DNA from: Takakia lepidozioides
Taxonomy: Eukaryota; Streptophyta; Takakiopsida; Takakiales; Takakiaceae
Length of the DNA: 64,000 bases
Reading direction: 5' to 3'
NCBI GenBank assembly: GCA_030704615.1
Contig: CM060734.1
Span: 1,118,001-1,182,000 of the forward strand
In this document: piece by piece, positions 34,424 to 45,589 of the stretch
Layout of the letters: the number at the start of each line of letters is the position of its first letter
How positions within the stretch are numbered: position 1 is the stretch's first letter
Notes under the pieces: model-generated
Seen by the model: only the letters and a program-made list of their open reading frames with translations
Databases searched by the model: none
Told to the model about the DNA's origin: nothing
Position numbers and translations under genes: made by a program

Positions 34424-35070
34424 ATGGGGTCCCCATTGGCAAAGGCGAACCAAGGCAATCCCAGAGGCAACTATCAGGGTAATCCAAGGGGGAATTACCA
34501 GTCAGAGAATCAAGACTATAGAAATAATCCCAGAATAGACCAGGAGCGAGGACCCAATGGTGAAGAAGTGTGTTACTATTGTAACCAACCAAGACATCGC
34601 AAAGCAGCTTGTCCCTTCTGGACAAGACATCAGGATGAGATGAGAATTCCTGCAAATGAAGGCCCAGTAGTGACAGCACACGTGGTAATGCCATGTTATG
34701 TACCAGAAGTGAGTACCATGATAGTTACCAGAAGTAAGGCTAAGTTATTGCCTCCTGTAGATGAAGATAAAGAGGATAATGAGGATGACAGTGATGTGCC
34801 TGAGGATGATGAGGCCTGGAGGGAAGAGAAGGAACTGCACAAGGAAGTGGCAGAAACTATAAGGGAAATGCAGAAAGAGACAGATATCCCTACAGCAGAG
34901 TCATGATCAGACTCTGAAGAAGAAGATGAAGAAGATGAAGAAGATGAAGATGAGGAAACATTGAAGCATGAGGCTTCACAGGTGCTGAATACTGAAGGAC
35001 CATTGGCTGAAGTAATATGCCAATCCAAAGCAGAGATTACAATTGGGCAACTATTGGCCGTAGCGTCCCA
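34424..35070 (+). pseudogene. Retrotransposon Gag C-terminus with zinc knuckle and start of protease region
   Basis: The plus-strand frame shows two GNYQGNPRGNYQ-like repeats, a CCHC knuckle CYYCNQPRHRKAAC (C-x2-C-x4-H-x4-C), a VTRSKAK motif, then strongly acidic sequence. A TGA at 34905 interrupts the frame, which then continues in phase through an Asp/Glu run to AEVICQSKAEITIGQLL, after which homology stops near 35,070. Ty3 Gag-Pol organisation is likely. The element is truncated: no RT or integrase follows. Confidence 0.65.
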
Positions 35071-35340
35071 CTGTAGACACAGGATATTTGATGGAATTCT
35101 TTGCTCACTGCCTGTAACTCAACATTGCAGAATGTGGGACACATATTTATAGTTTTGTCACAACATGTAGTTTCCATTGAGACCTCCTTCAGTGTGTACA
35201 CACGGTTCCTCAAGTTCGAGCCCACTGACTTCACGGATTTCATTGAATATCTCCAATCTTCGGAGCTATGGAAAAGACTGCACATAGGCTATGAATCGTG
35301 ATGAATGATGAGACCTCTCACAAAATGGAAAGACATGACA

Positions 35341-35530
35341 TCAGCTGGTGAAGCTGTGCAAGTTGCTCCCAAAGCATGCAAACGAGTTTATCAATCGTGC
35401 CGATGCTGTTGCGGCTTCCAGTTGATCATCTACCCATGCAGGTTTCTTGTAGCTATCCTTCCAGAGGGAATCATAGGTGATCTGAAGCTTGAAATCCGGC
35501 CCTCTTGGATGAATCTGGACCCACACTCCA
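35341..35530 (-). pseudogene. Exon-like fragment, family not recognised
   Basis: The minus strand reads VWVQIHPRGPDFKLQITYD, LWKDSYKKPAWVDDQLEAA and INSFACFGSNLHSF before a stop, which looks like genuine protein. No conserved domain is recognised, and neighbouring frames on both strands (35.1-35.3 kb) are equally ambiguous. It may be a displaced host exon between retroelement debris and the PPR array. Confidence 0.3.
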
Positions 35531-35648
35531 TCCCTGCTCCTTTAGCTATCCATGCCTCTGCCCAAATCATGCATACATCCTTGCCTTGTTGCTAGCAACT
35601 GACAATGACAGCTAGAATTCATGCAGCAAATACGACACCACATCTCGT

Positions 35649-38402
35649 TTAGCCATACCACCCAAACCCATAATTAGGACGTTCAGCCATATTGTCGAAC
35701 ACTCCCTTTGCATCCTCCATGCACCCACATTTGGCATACATGTCCACCAGGGCAGTGTTCAGGATCACATCTGGTACAATTCCAGCTTTGACGATGTCGC
35801 CATGCACCTCTTTGCCCTTTCCAGGGCTGCCAGGCTTGCACATGCACTGCAAACGCACACAAACGTGATGTGGTCGGGCTTCACCCCGTCGCACATCATT
35901 TGCTCATAGGTCTCCAAAGCCTCTATCCATGTCCCTGCTGTGTATACCTTGCAAGCATCGCACTCCACGACACCACATCTCGTTAGTGTTGAACACTCCC
36001 TTTGCATCCTCGATGCACCCACATTTTGCAAACATGTCCATTAGGGTTTTGTTTAGAATGACATCTGGTACAATTCCAGCTCTGAAGATGTCGCCATGCA
36101 CCTCTTTTCCCTTTTCCAGAGCTGCCAGGGCAGTGTTCAGATTGACATTTGGTACAATTCCAGCTTTGATGATATCCCCATGCATCTCTTTGCCCTTCTC
36201 CAGGGCTGCCAGGCTTGCACAAGCATTGCAAATGCACACAAATATGATGTGCTTCCCCCATCATTTGCTCATAGGTCTCCAAAGCCTCCATCCCACATCC
36301 CTGCTTTGCATACCCTGCAAGCATTGCACTCCATGACACCACATCCTGTTCAGCCATAGTGTCAAACACTCCCTTTGCATCCTAGATGCACCCACATTTT
36401 GCAAACATGTCCACCAGGGTATTGTTCAGAATGACAACTGGTACAATTCCAGCTCTGAAGATGTCGCCATGGACCTCTTTGCCCTCAGGGCAGTGTTCAT
36501 AATGACATTTGGTACAAGTCCAGCTTTGACGATATCCCCATGCACCTCTTTGCCCTTCAGGGCTGCCAGGCTTGCACGACGCCACATCTTGTTTAGCCAT
36601 AGTGTTGAACACTCCCTTTGCATCCTAGATGCACCCACATTTTGCAAACATGTCCACTAGGGTATTGTTCAGAATGAAACTTGGTACAATTCCAGCTCTG
36701 GAGATGTCGCCATGGACCTCTTTCCCCTTTTTCAGAGCTACCAGGGCAGTGTTCAGAATGACGTTTGGTACAATTCTAGCTTTGATGATATCCCCATGCA
36801 CCTCTTTGCCCTTCTCCAGGGCTGCCAGGCTTGCACAAGCATTGCAAATGCACACAAACATGATGTGCTTCCCCCCATCATTTGCTCATAGGTCTCCAAA
36901 GCCTCCATCCCACGTCCCTACTGTGCATACCCTGCAAGCATCGCACTCCACGACACCACATCTCATAGGTCTCCAAAGCCTCCATCCCACGTCCTTGCTT
37001 TGCATACCCTGCAAGCATCGCACTCCACGACACCACATCTCGTTCAGCCATAGTGTCAAACACTCCCTTTGCATCCTCAATGCACCCACATTTTGCATAC
37101 ATGCCCACTAGGGCAGTGTTCGGAATGACATTTGCTACAATTCCAGCTCTGACGATGTCGCCATGGACCTCTTTGCCCTCTTCCAGAGTTGCCAAGGCAG
37201 TGTTCAGAATGACGTTTGGTACAATTCCAGCTTTGATGATGTCTCCATGCACCTCTTTGCCCTTTTCGAGCGCTGTCAGGCTTGCACAAGCATTGCAAAT
37301 GCACACAAACATGATGTGGTCGGGCTTCACCCCTTCCCCCATCATGTGATCATAGGTCTCCAAGCCTCCATAGCTGTTGTGCATACCCTGCAAGCATCAC
37401 GTTCCACGACACCACGTCTCGTTCAGCCATAGTGTTGAAAACTCCCTTTGCATCCTCAATGCACCCATATTTGACATACATGTCCACCAGGGCTGTGTTC
37501 ATAATGACATCTGGTACACTTCTAGCTTTGAAGATGTCACCATGGACCTCTTTCCCCTTTTCCAGGGCTCCCAGGCTTGCACACGCATTGCAAACACAAC
37601 CACAATCGTGATGTGGTTCGGCTTCACCCCTTCGTGCATCATTCGCTCATCCAAAGCATCGTACCACATACATATATGAATCTGCTGAAATGCTCCTTGG
37701 TTTAAAGTCTGTAGCGCCTTTTTCAGTCTGCCTACCTCACAAAGCATCTTTACATGCCCAGAAGAGCCAGAAGAGGCATTGTGGACTCCCTCTCTTGATC
37801 CTCTTTCAGAAGCCAACGAGCTAACTTACAGAATTCAGTATGCATCACAGGGCCGAGCCTTGATCCCGTGCCCAAGCTGTGCATATCATGCGATCATGGG
37901 GTTACAAGACACCACATCTCCTTCAGTCAGATTGTCGAACACTCCCTTTGCATCCTCGATGCACCCACAATTGGCATACATGTCCACGAGGGTATTGTTC
38001 AGAACAATATGTGGTTCAATTCCCGCTTTGATGATGTCACCATGGACCTCTCTGCCCTTTTCCAGGGCTGCTAGGCTTGCACATGCATTGAAGACACAAA
38101 TAAAGGTGATGTGGTTGGGCTTCACCCCTTCCACACCATTTGCTCATAGGTCTCCAAAGCCTCCATCCCGCTGCAATCATTCCGTTCCAAGACACCACAT
38201 TTCGTTCAGCCATTAGATCGAACACTCCCATTGCATCCTCAATGCACCCACATTTAGGATACATGTCCACCAGGGTATTATTTAGAATGACATCTGGTAA
38301 AATTCCAGCTTTGTCAGACTCTAGAGTCAAAATCTCAAGCACCTGAATCATTATTTTTTCTTGTACTCTAACCGTACAGGTTGTGACAGTAGATGATTCC
38401 AA
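35649..38402 (-). pseudogene. PPR (PLS-class) array, repeatedly duplicated and frame-broken
   Basis: At least eight partial pentatricopeptide units lie on the minus strand, each a variant of KEVHGDIIKAGIVPNVILNT, LVDMYAKCGCIEDAKGVF, DTMAERDVVSWSAMLAGYAK and EGVKPDHITFVCICNACASL. Such P, L and S units normally form an organelle RNA-binding protein, in the DYW class acting in C-to-U editing. Here the units are re-duplicated in pieces (some lose the middle third), change frame about every 250 bases and lack any E or DYW domain. This is a pseudogene or rearranged cluster. The 38.4-38.95 kb stretch beyond has no supported gene. Confidence 0.85.
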
Positions 38403-39214
38403 AAACTGAGATTATAATTCATGGCATCCATGTTATGATGAAACATAGAGAAGTCTCAGTTTTATCATAGATCAAAGCTCCCACTACCGAGTTGTATCCT
38501 AAATTGATCTGCAACTACAAGTAATGGAGCTTGAACAATGTATAACCAGACTGTCTCTCTGGTTAACATTTTTCAAAAACTAGGTATTCATAAACACATA
38601 CCGAGCCTCTGAAAACAGGGATCTTTAAAGAAAAACTCCAGGTAAAAGTTGTTTCCAAACAAGTAGTATTACCAAGTGTGCCAATCCACTGTGTATTTCT
38701 GACCTGTGGAGCCAGGTAGCGTTATGCTACTGTTATGCATTCTACTTAGAACCAGCATGAAATCCAGGGCAGAGCACATTAGTTCATGCTTTTTGATTTC
38801 TGTCCCCTAGGCTATTAATCTTGGTTGGTTTCAACTCAGCTTCTCAGTGTAGTATGACCATCCATTGGCCTATGCAAAATGACATTAGAATCCACTCTAT
38901 GTAGTGTAGATTCAACTGTGTCTTGTCAAATCAATCCTACAGAGAAACTAGAAACAGCAGTCTCATAGAGTTCCCTGGCTCTTATGTGCAGGGAAAAAAA
39001 AATTGAAAACCTCCCCCCTCAAATGCCAAGCACCCTTGCCTCTTCCAGTTCGAACTCTCGGACTCAGGACGCGAAGCATCCAAAGTACCCTCAAGCTCGA
39101 GAACGGGGAGGCAAAGGTAAAAAAAATGGGAGGGAGGCCTGCCCTTTTATACTCCCCCCCCCGCCCATACCCCCAAACCCAACCCCCCCCCCCCCCCCCC
39201 ACCGCATCCTGCAC

Positions 39215-39440
39215 ACAGCGCCACGTGGTGGTCCCTCCGACGACCGCGCGTGGCGGTCGCCCAACCACCCACCCTGCCACGTGCTCGTATTGCAGCCGCG
39301 GCCCGCCAGGCGACCGGCACGTGGCGGTTGCCCTGTTCTCCCTCCCGGCGACGGCACGTGGCGGTCGCCCTCTTCTCCCGCCTGCGACCTGAACGTGGCG
39401 GTCGTCCCGCCTGCCCCTCCGGGCACCCCCCTGCCGCTTG
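39215..39440. repeat. GC-rich array of CACGTGGCGGTCGCC-like units
   Basis: Five or more irregular copies of (C)ACGTGGCGGT(C/T)GCC are separated by 35 to 60 bases, preceded by a C18 run at 39183-39200. Long ORFs on both strands here (for example 38,984-39,595) follow from base composition. The array could be a transposon subterminal region. CACGTGGC also matches the core of plant G-box/ABRE sites. Confidence 0.5.
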
Positions 39441-40178
39441 ACCGCCACCTCAACGGAGGCGACTGGCGCTTGATGATGCCCTGCCGCCAGCTCACTGGCT
39501 CCGAGGTGACCGCCACTTTGGCGTCACACCTGCCACCTCCTTGGGCTCGTCGGCAATTGTGCCAAATCCCGTCAGTGTCGCTGACGCCAACGTGACGTCA
39601 CTGCAACTGGGCCGAGCCTAGGAAGAAGAGGGATAGTCTTCCTCTCCCAATGCCCCTCCTTCACCGGGTGTTTGAGTTCAAGTCACTCCTGATGGAAGGG
39701 CCAATGCTCCCTACCCCAGTGCCTAAATACTTTGTTTTAACAAAGGAGTGGCAAACACCTATCATAATCCAATAGGTTCACCCAAGTTCAATAAGGTGAC
39801 TCTAAGTCCCTTAAGTCAATAAGTTCAATCAGTTTAATAAACGCACCAAATGGTACAGGTAGAAAGGTGAGACATTCAACTGCACTGCCCGGCTCTTGCC
39901 TGGATGTTTCCTTTTCCACTAGCTTCAGTTGGCGCCCTCTCTCACTGTTCAATATTGAGATGTATGAGTTACCATCCTAGATACCACCTGCACTCTGGGC
40001 CTCACAGTAATGCACAACACATGCCACACCAGCGTGTAACAAACACTTTTGATTCGACAGATTTATAGCAGACAAATGCGTGAAACACTGGCACTAGACA
40101 TGGTTAAATGAAATACCAGCCAAAACCTAGTCAAGTAAGCGTTGTGAACAAACAGCCTTCCGTCCCAGTACCACTAAC

Positions 40179-40324
40179 CAAATCTTTGTAGAAAGGAGTT
40201 TGCTCAGGAAGCAGAGCTTTGTCTGCATCCAGACCCTTGCTTGCATACTGCTCCCCATAACATTTCGTGTCTAGCTGTCCAGCCCCATAGTCAGGTGGAC
40301 CTGACAGAAACGCAAACACGCGAG
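40179..40324 (-). pseudogene. Orphan exon of a Sec23/Sec24-type protein
   Basis: A 146-bp minus-strand exon with clean borders (ATTGTATTGCAG before, GTTAGT after) reads RVFAFLSGPPDYGAGQLDT, GEQYASKGLDADKALLPEQ and TPFYKDL. This resembles the trunk domain of a plant Sec23/Sec24-family COPII coat protein. The next expected exon was not found below 40.18 kb, nor the preceding one above 40.33 kb. It is either a displaced exon or a gene with very long introns. Confidence 0.5.
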
Positions 40325-41264
40325 CTGCAATACAATCCCACAATTAGTCACAATCTGCGTAACTCCAGCAACTTGCTGGCAACAACGTATTCAGTCCACA
40401 TGCTTCAACTTTTGGCCCTGTCTGCACCTTGACTTCTTCGGTAGGAAGGAGTCAAAGGCCAAAGACATGCCATCCTCAACATAGTCAGTGCAGATTCAGC
40501 ACAAAATGATAAGAGCCGTCAAAAGACAGAACTAAGCTGATTGCAGTGGCGAAGTTTCGTGCAACATTCTCCAGATAAGTAAGAAGTACTGCTATGTTGA
40601 AACGGATGTATTTATCACTCACAGATTACTGAATAGCAAGCACAGAACTCTTTTTATATGAAGCACGGTAGTTAAAACCTGGGGCAAAGCACTGATACAA
40701 ACACTACACCAATTGACAGGCACATGAGTAACTGAGGCATTACGTATTCACCAATTTCTAAGTGTTTGGTAGGTGTTTGTTAGGCATTCCCACAACATAA
40801 CCCAAACTGCAAGCAGCCAATGATGAGGCATGTTTAGTACCCATAGCAAAAGTTATCCCATGTTCAGATCCCAAATACTTGACGAGGGCATCCATGGCTC
40901 AACGGCGATTGTCTTAAGTTGTTCTTAACCTAATGATTAAGTGGGCAGAATTTAGGTTAAGTGGGAGGGGGTGTCAATCAGCTATTAATCAATTTTTAAC
41001 CCCTAAAAAAAACAAAAAAAAACTTATAGAATGAATGAAGTAACTGTGAGTACAACAAGTCATTATGAGTGTACAAAGCGCCGCCGTTTGTCACGACCGA
41101 TAAATTGGGAGATGGTTAGTTATTTATGGTTGTAGGACAATCGTATCCGTATATGACAGCTGTTAGGTTAAGCCATCTTGTGCGATAGATAGGAGTGGGG
41201 CCTTTCTTGCCATTTTCACTGTCTGTCCATTGCTCTTGCAGCTCAGATAATTTGTCGTTGAAGT

Positions 41265-43510
41265 GTGAGTGCAGTGAGTGTAGAGAGAGTGTTTCTCCGA
41301 GAGATGAAGAAAGTCATCAGGATGGTGAAAAAAGCTGTGCAGCAGGCTTTACCAGGAGCAGTTTCGATGATGGCAGGGGAGTTGCGAGGGGGAGATATTA
41401 ATTTGATTATGGGCGGTCGTGAGCGGAGAGCACAGTGGAGACAGTCCGGGATGTTAGAGTTCTTGTTATTGTCTGCAAAGAGTCTGCCAAAGGCCAGTAT
41501 GGCCACGGTCATGCAATTCTATAATTCTTATGATCCTGTTACTAGGACTGGAACAGTCAATAACATCGAGATACTAGTTGATGTGCGTACTGTCATGGAG
41601 GTCTTGCTACTGCCTCAGGCCAGTTTTGATGTCGAGGGTTTTAAGGACGAGTCTTTTGTTCCTGAGGATTACTTCAAGGGGGGTTCCACTGCATGTAATC
41701 AGACGGGAGGCTAGGCTGTTGCCAAGGCGCTTAAGCAAGAGTTAATGGAATGGATGAAGTTCGCAGTTAGTCGATTGGCATTGAAGAAAGTGTCCACTTA
41801 TGTAGCAATTGAATGCAGTGGTATCAACATTTCAAGGTTTTCAACTAAATTGGGCAAAGTTTGTTTGCGGGAAGATCCATGAGGAATTGATCTCCAAAAG
41901 GAAGAGTGGGAAGACAGACATATTGAACTGTGCAATCTATTTGTCTATGATTTTGCAGCATCGATTGAAGATACTGGCCCCAGCCGATGTGATTGCTACC
42001 ATGATTATTGACAAACCAGAGTCAAGCAAAGCGAATGAAAGGGTTTCAACACTGGCGGCAGTTAATACCAGTGTTGCAATGGTGGTGTCGGGAGGCAAAA
42101 ATGCAAGCAGCCAATCGTCTTTTGCGACGAAGCTCCGTGACTTAGCTGAGGGATTGCAAGTGGTAGCAGCAGAAGCCCTTGATCACGAGGACTTGCAAAA
42201 GGAATTGGCCGATTTGAGGGTTACGCACACTGCCACCCTATCGCGAAATCAACAATTACAGCTTGCGTGGGATGATGCGAAGAAGAGAATGGAAGCGGAT
42301 GCAAAGGAACTCCAGAAATTTCAGGAGCAGTGGAAGATGAAAGAGATTCAGTATCAGAAAATTGTTGTTGAGAATGATGTAGCGATTGCCATGCAGACAG
42401 AGTAGATAAAGTCGAAGGAGGCTCGTGTTAATGAATTGGAGAGACAATTGGCAGAGACTACCAAGCAAGTGGCGGAGATGGGGAAACAACCTTCAACCAT
42501 AGACACCCCTGAGGAACGATATATACCATTGCAGCAGGAGTTTGCTTCTTATCGCACTGAGCAGGAAGAGGAAATGAATGTGATGGAGGAGACCATGAAA
42601 GCACAAATGTCGGAATTGGACCAATTCCGAGAGACGATGAGACCCGCAGCAGTGGTTGGGCTCAGTGTTTTACAGGGATCTGGCATGATGTGTGTTATGC
42701 TCAGAGTCTCAGTCAAGGCTATTTGTATGACAGTGCTATTTTGAAATTGTTTTTCAATGGCGGAGAGGAGCCGATTGATTTGGAGGAGGATTGGGAGGAC
42801 CTGTGCACCTATTGCATGGAAAATTTGGCCGTGGAGATGGTGGTTAGGGGAGAATTGGTAGTAGCCCATCCCGAGCAGTTTTTGTTTGTTGTTGGTGATC
42901 CTGCCAGCCGTTGTTTTCTGTATTATAAGCAATTGGAGGATAGGCTGGAAGCATTTCGACAGTCACACCTCGAGGATAGGCGATGAAATCGAGTACATGC
43001 TTGTGGATTTCTCTCTACTATTCCGAAGCCAGATGACAAATTGTTGTCAAGGTTCCTGGAAATGGTAAAACATCTTGTGGCTCAAGTATTGGACGAGAAC
43101 CAGTTCCATACAATGTTGGAGAGAGCTCATCGCAGGTATAGACTGGTTTCGGAGTGTTTACACGGATCTGCTTATGTCTGGACGCAGACCGCGATAGCAG
43201 AGGGTAGGAAGATGGATGGAAGCAAAATCATGGCCGGAGTTATGACCGCCAAATGGATGGAGGATTTGTATATCAATCAACCCAGTGCCACTCAAGTTTC
43301 TCAAGTGGGGTTCGTGATTTTTGAACAATGTCATTTTCCTACTAACTGGGAGTACCACATTGCAACAGGCGAGTGGATTGCAAAGTTGGGCATCAGGCCA
43401 ACACCAATCAGTGGACCATGGCCGCGAAATATTACAGGTAGATTTGGGGTATGTGTTTGTTCACGTCGTGGTCAATGGCGAGAACGAGCATCTGACGTCA
43501 TTACCTTATA
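41265..43510 (+). pseudogene. Decayed multi-part ORF with gag-like head, coiled coil and unknown tail
   Basis: Plus-strand frames joined by stops and shifts encode, in order: a head with VMQFYNSYDPVTRTGTVNNI and VMEVLLLPQASFDVEGF (41.27-41.71 kb); a stretch with EELISKRKSGKTDIL and ILQHRLKILAPADVI (41.8-42.05 kb); a long coiled coil (KELADLRVTHTATL, KRMEADAKELQKFQEQW, NELERQLAETTKQVAEMG; 42.2-42.65 kb); and an unfamiliar tail with FLFVVGDPASRCFLYYKQLE and MTAKWMEDLYINQPSATQV (42.7-43.5 kb). The head aligns in motif order with 32.8-33.6 kb. A TGTCACGACC word at 41089, typical of some Ty3 LTR starts, lies upstream. Probably a retroelement-associated polyprotein, now dead. Confidence 0.45.
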
Positions 43511-44529
43511 ATTGGCCATTGATTCCTGGAGAGTTCAGCATTGCATAAAATTGTGAAACATCATACAAATCATTCCAGGGACTGCATGCGACTCATTATG
43601 ACTCTTTGTGTTTTATGGCATCGATCTTTTGCGGGGTATTGGCAAAGTGGTGTCATTTTTATCATGTTGTTGTTGATATTAACAGGCCAATGTTGGGAGG
43701 ACATGAGTTTGGGATGGTGGCCAAGTTATTGCATCATCCGGCCTAGGAAATGAGGGTGTTGGAATTGATGTGTTTGACATGATTTCTTTAGTGTGCGGAT
43801 CCTGCCGTGTATGATGATTGGGGGCCCTTGCGATACCATCCTTACATGGCATTCAAGCAGTTGCAGGAGGAGGGTGATGAGCGTGACCACCGTCGATCGC
43901 ATGAACCTGAAGAGAGACGGGAAAAGAGGCCTAAGAATTAGTTGCAGGCGACTTTGTGTTTGCGGGGGCGCTACACAATTAGGAGTGGGGCTATGTATAA
44001 TAATAGGAATTTCTGACTCAATTACAATTCTAAAAAATTTTAATGTTTTTTTCCATCGATATACTCTGCGATACCTTCGATATTGTTGCGATAGAGCAGT
44101 GTTCATCGATATCTTGTATGCAGCCGATAGTCTATCCTTGACTGGATGATAGAAGAAATGGATGAATGATTATAAAAGATGGATAGAAGAGGTTGAGCGA
44201 TTATTAAAGTTGTTGGAGCGTCTGCTATATATTGCATTCATGTGAAGCAGACGGTGTCAGTTGAGCCAGAGAGCTGTGACCAGGGAGAGTAGAGCAGAGT
44301 AGAGTAAAATGAGTGAGTAAGAGTTGGAAGATAGAATTATTCTTCAATGGTAGATTAAGTACTGCATTCTTGTGATGTTGTGTTCGTAAATGAATAGAAG
44401 AGAAGAAGAAGAAAAAAAAAGTTCAATTCACTTTGTGTTGTGTGAAGAATGGAATGATGGAATGAGAATTTGATTCTGAATGTAATGGTTGAAGAACTAT
44501 AATTATGTGAGATAGTGAGAATGTGCACA

Positions 44530-45453
44530 AATGGAGAGGATAAAGATTCTGAGCGAGAATTAATTCCTAGCTTACCCAGAGAAATATTGATTCGGATATT
44601 TAAGAGTTTATCTTGTAATGAGGCAGAGTTAGTTTGAATAGAAAGTGTGAGTAAATCCTGGAGTAATGAATTATCAATTCTTTATAAACATCGTCAATTG
44701 GGACGTAAATGGATCAGTATGTGGTGTTGTCCGATAGATGGTTATCCAGAGTTCATGAAGGAGCAGATTAAGGAAATGAAGATAAAAAGTCTTCGATTGG
44801 ATTAACTGGAGGAGTATAACGGTGAAGTAAAATCATTTGCATAGCAAAGAGCAATGATGAGGGAATAAAAGAAGTATCAGAGTTGATCACTGGATTACCA
44901 GATCATTTATCGATAATAATCTTTCAGAAGCTTTGTTGTAGCGATAAAGAAGTATTTTTATTACAATTAGTCAATAGAAGATGGTACAGAGAGATATCAA
45001 TTCTATACAGGAGTTGTTATTGGAAGCACAGTTGGTTGTAGACATGGTATAGACTGTTTGAAGACTATCCTGAACTTATGAGGGAGTGGAGTAATTCTTT
45101 TGGTGAGGGAAAATCCCTGGAGCAACTGAAGAAACAAGATTGGTGGTGAAGAGCAATCGATAGTGATGTGTGAAAAAAAACGGATAGTAGATCCTGTAGA
45201 ATTAATTACTGGACTACCTAATAGTCTGTCGTTAGATATCTTTAAAAGACTGCAATGTAGTGACAGAGAGATAATCAATTTATGGCTGGTGAATAAAGGA
45301 TGGTGTCGAGAGCTATTGACCTTGTATCAAGCAGATCACTGGAGGAGAGAATTAGATGAACAATGGTATTTGATCTCAGCCAATGGGATAGAGTTGATAG
45401 AGAATGGAGGGAATATCATTGAAACTGGTAGAGTCTTAGTTGCTATAGATTGA
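44530..45453 (+). pseudogene. Three tandem F-box-like fragments
   Basis: Three related plus-strand copies, each about 290 bp, begin with a recognisable F-box: LIPSLPREILIRIFKSLSCN (from about 44.55 kb), LITGLPDHLSIIIFQKLCCS (about 44.88 kb) and LITGLPNSLSLDIFKRLQCS (about 45.19 kb). Each then has a Leu-x-x-Val-(S/N)-(K/R)-x-W segment and a short tail. The third is the longest open frame (45163-45453). F-box proteins link substrates to SCF ubiquitin ligases through Skp1. Each copy differs by stops or frame, and none has a clear substrate-binding domain, so these look like a decayed tandem duplication. 43.55-44.5 kb holds no supported gene. Confidence 0.6.
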
Positions 45454-45589
45454 GACAAGTAATGGTAGAAAGCTCTTTGTGGAGAGAATGAAGGGAAATA
45501 GAGTAGCATGGCATCATTATGTTGTTGTCGTATAGTGCTTTCCCCAGCGAACGAACTCTAGACTAATTGATCCTTTCCTTAGGGTTGAT

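Noticed and set aside
38963-39595. Long Pro/Arg-rich ORFs on both strands (up to 203 codons)
   Set aside because: Produced by the GC-rich CACGTGGCGG repeat array; both strands and several frames are equally open.
41089-41264. TGTCACGACCG as a defined 5' LTR
   Set aside because: No second copy of the sequence was found in the window, so LTR limits cannot be set; noted only as context for the adjacent ORF.
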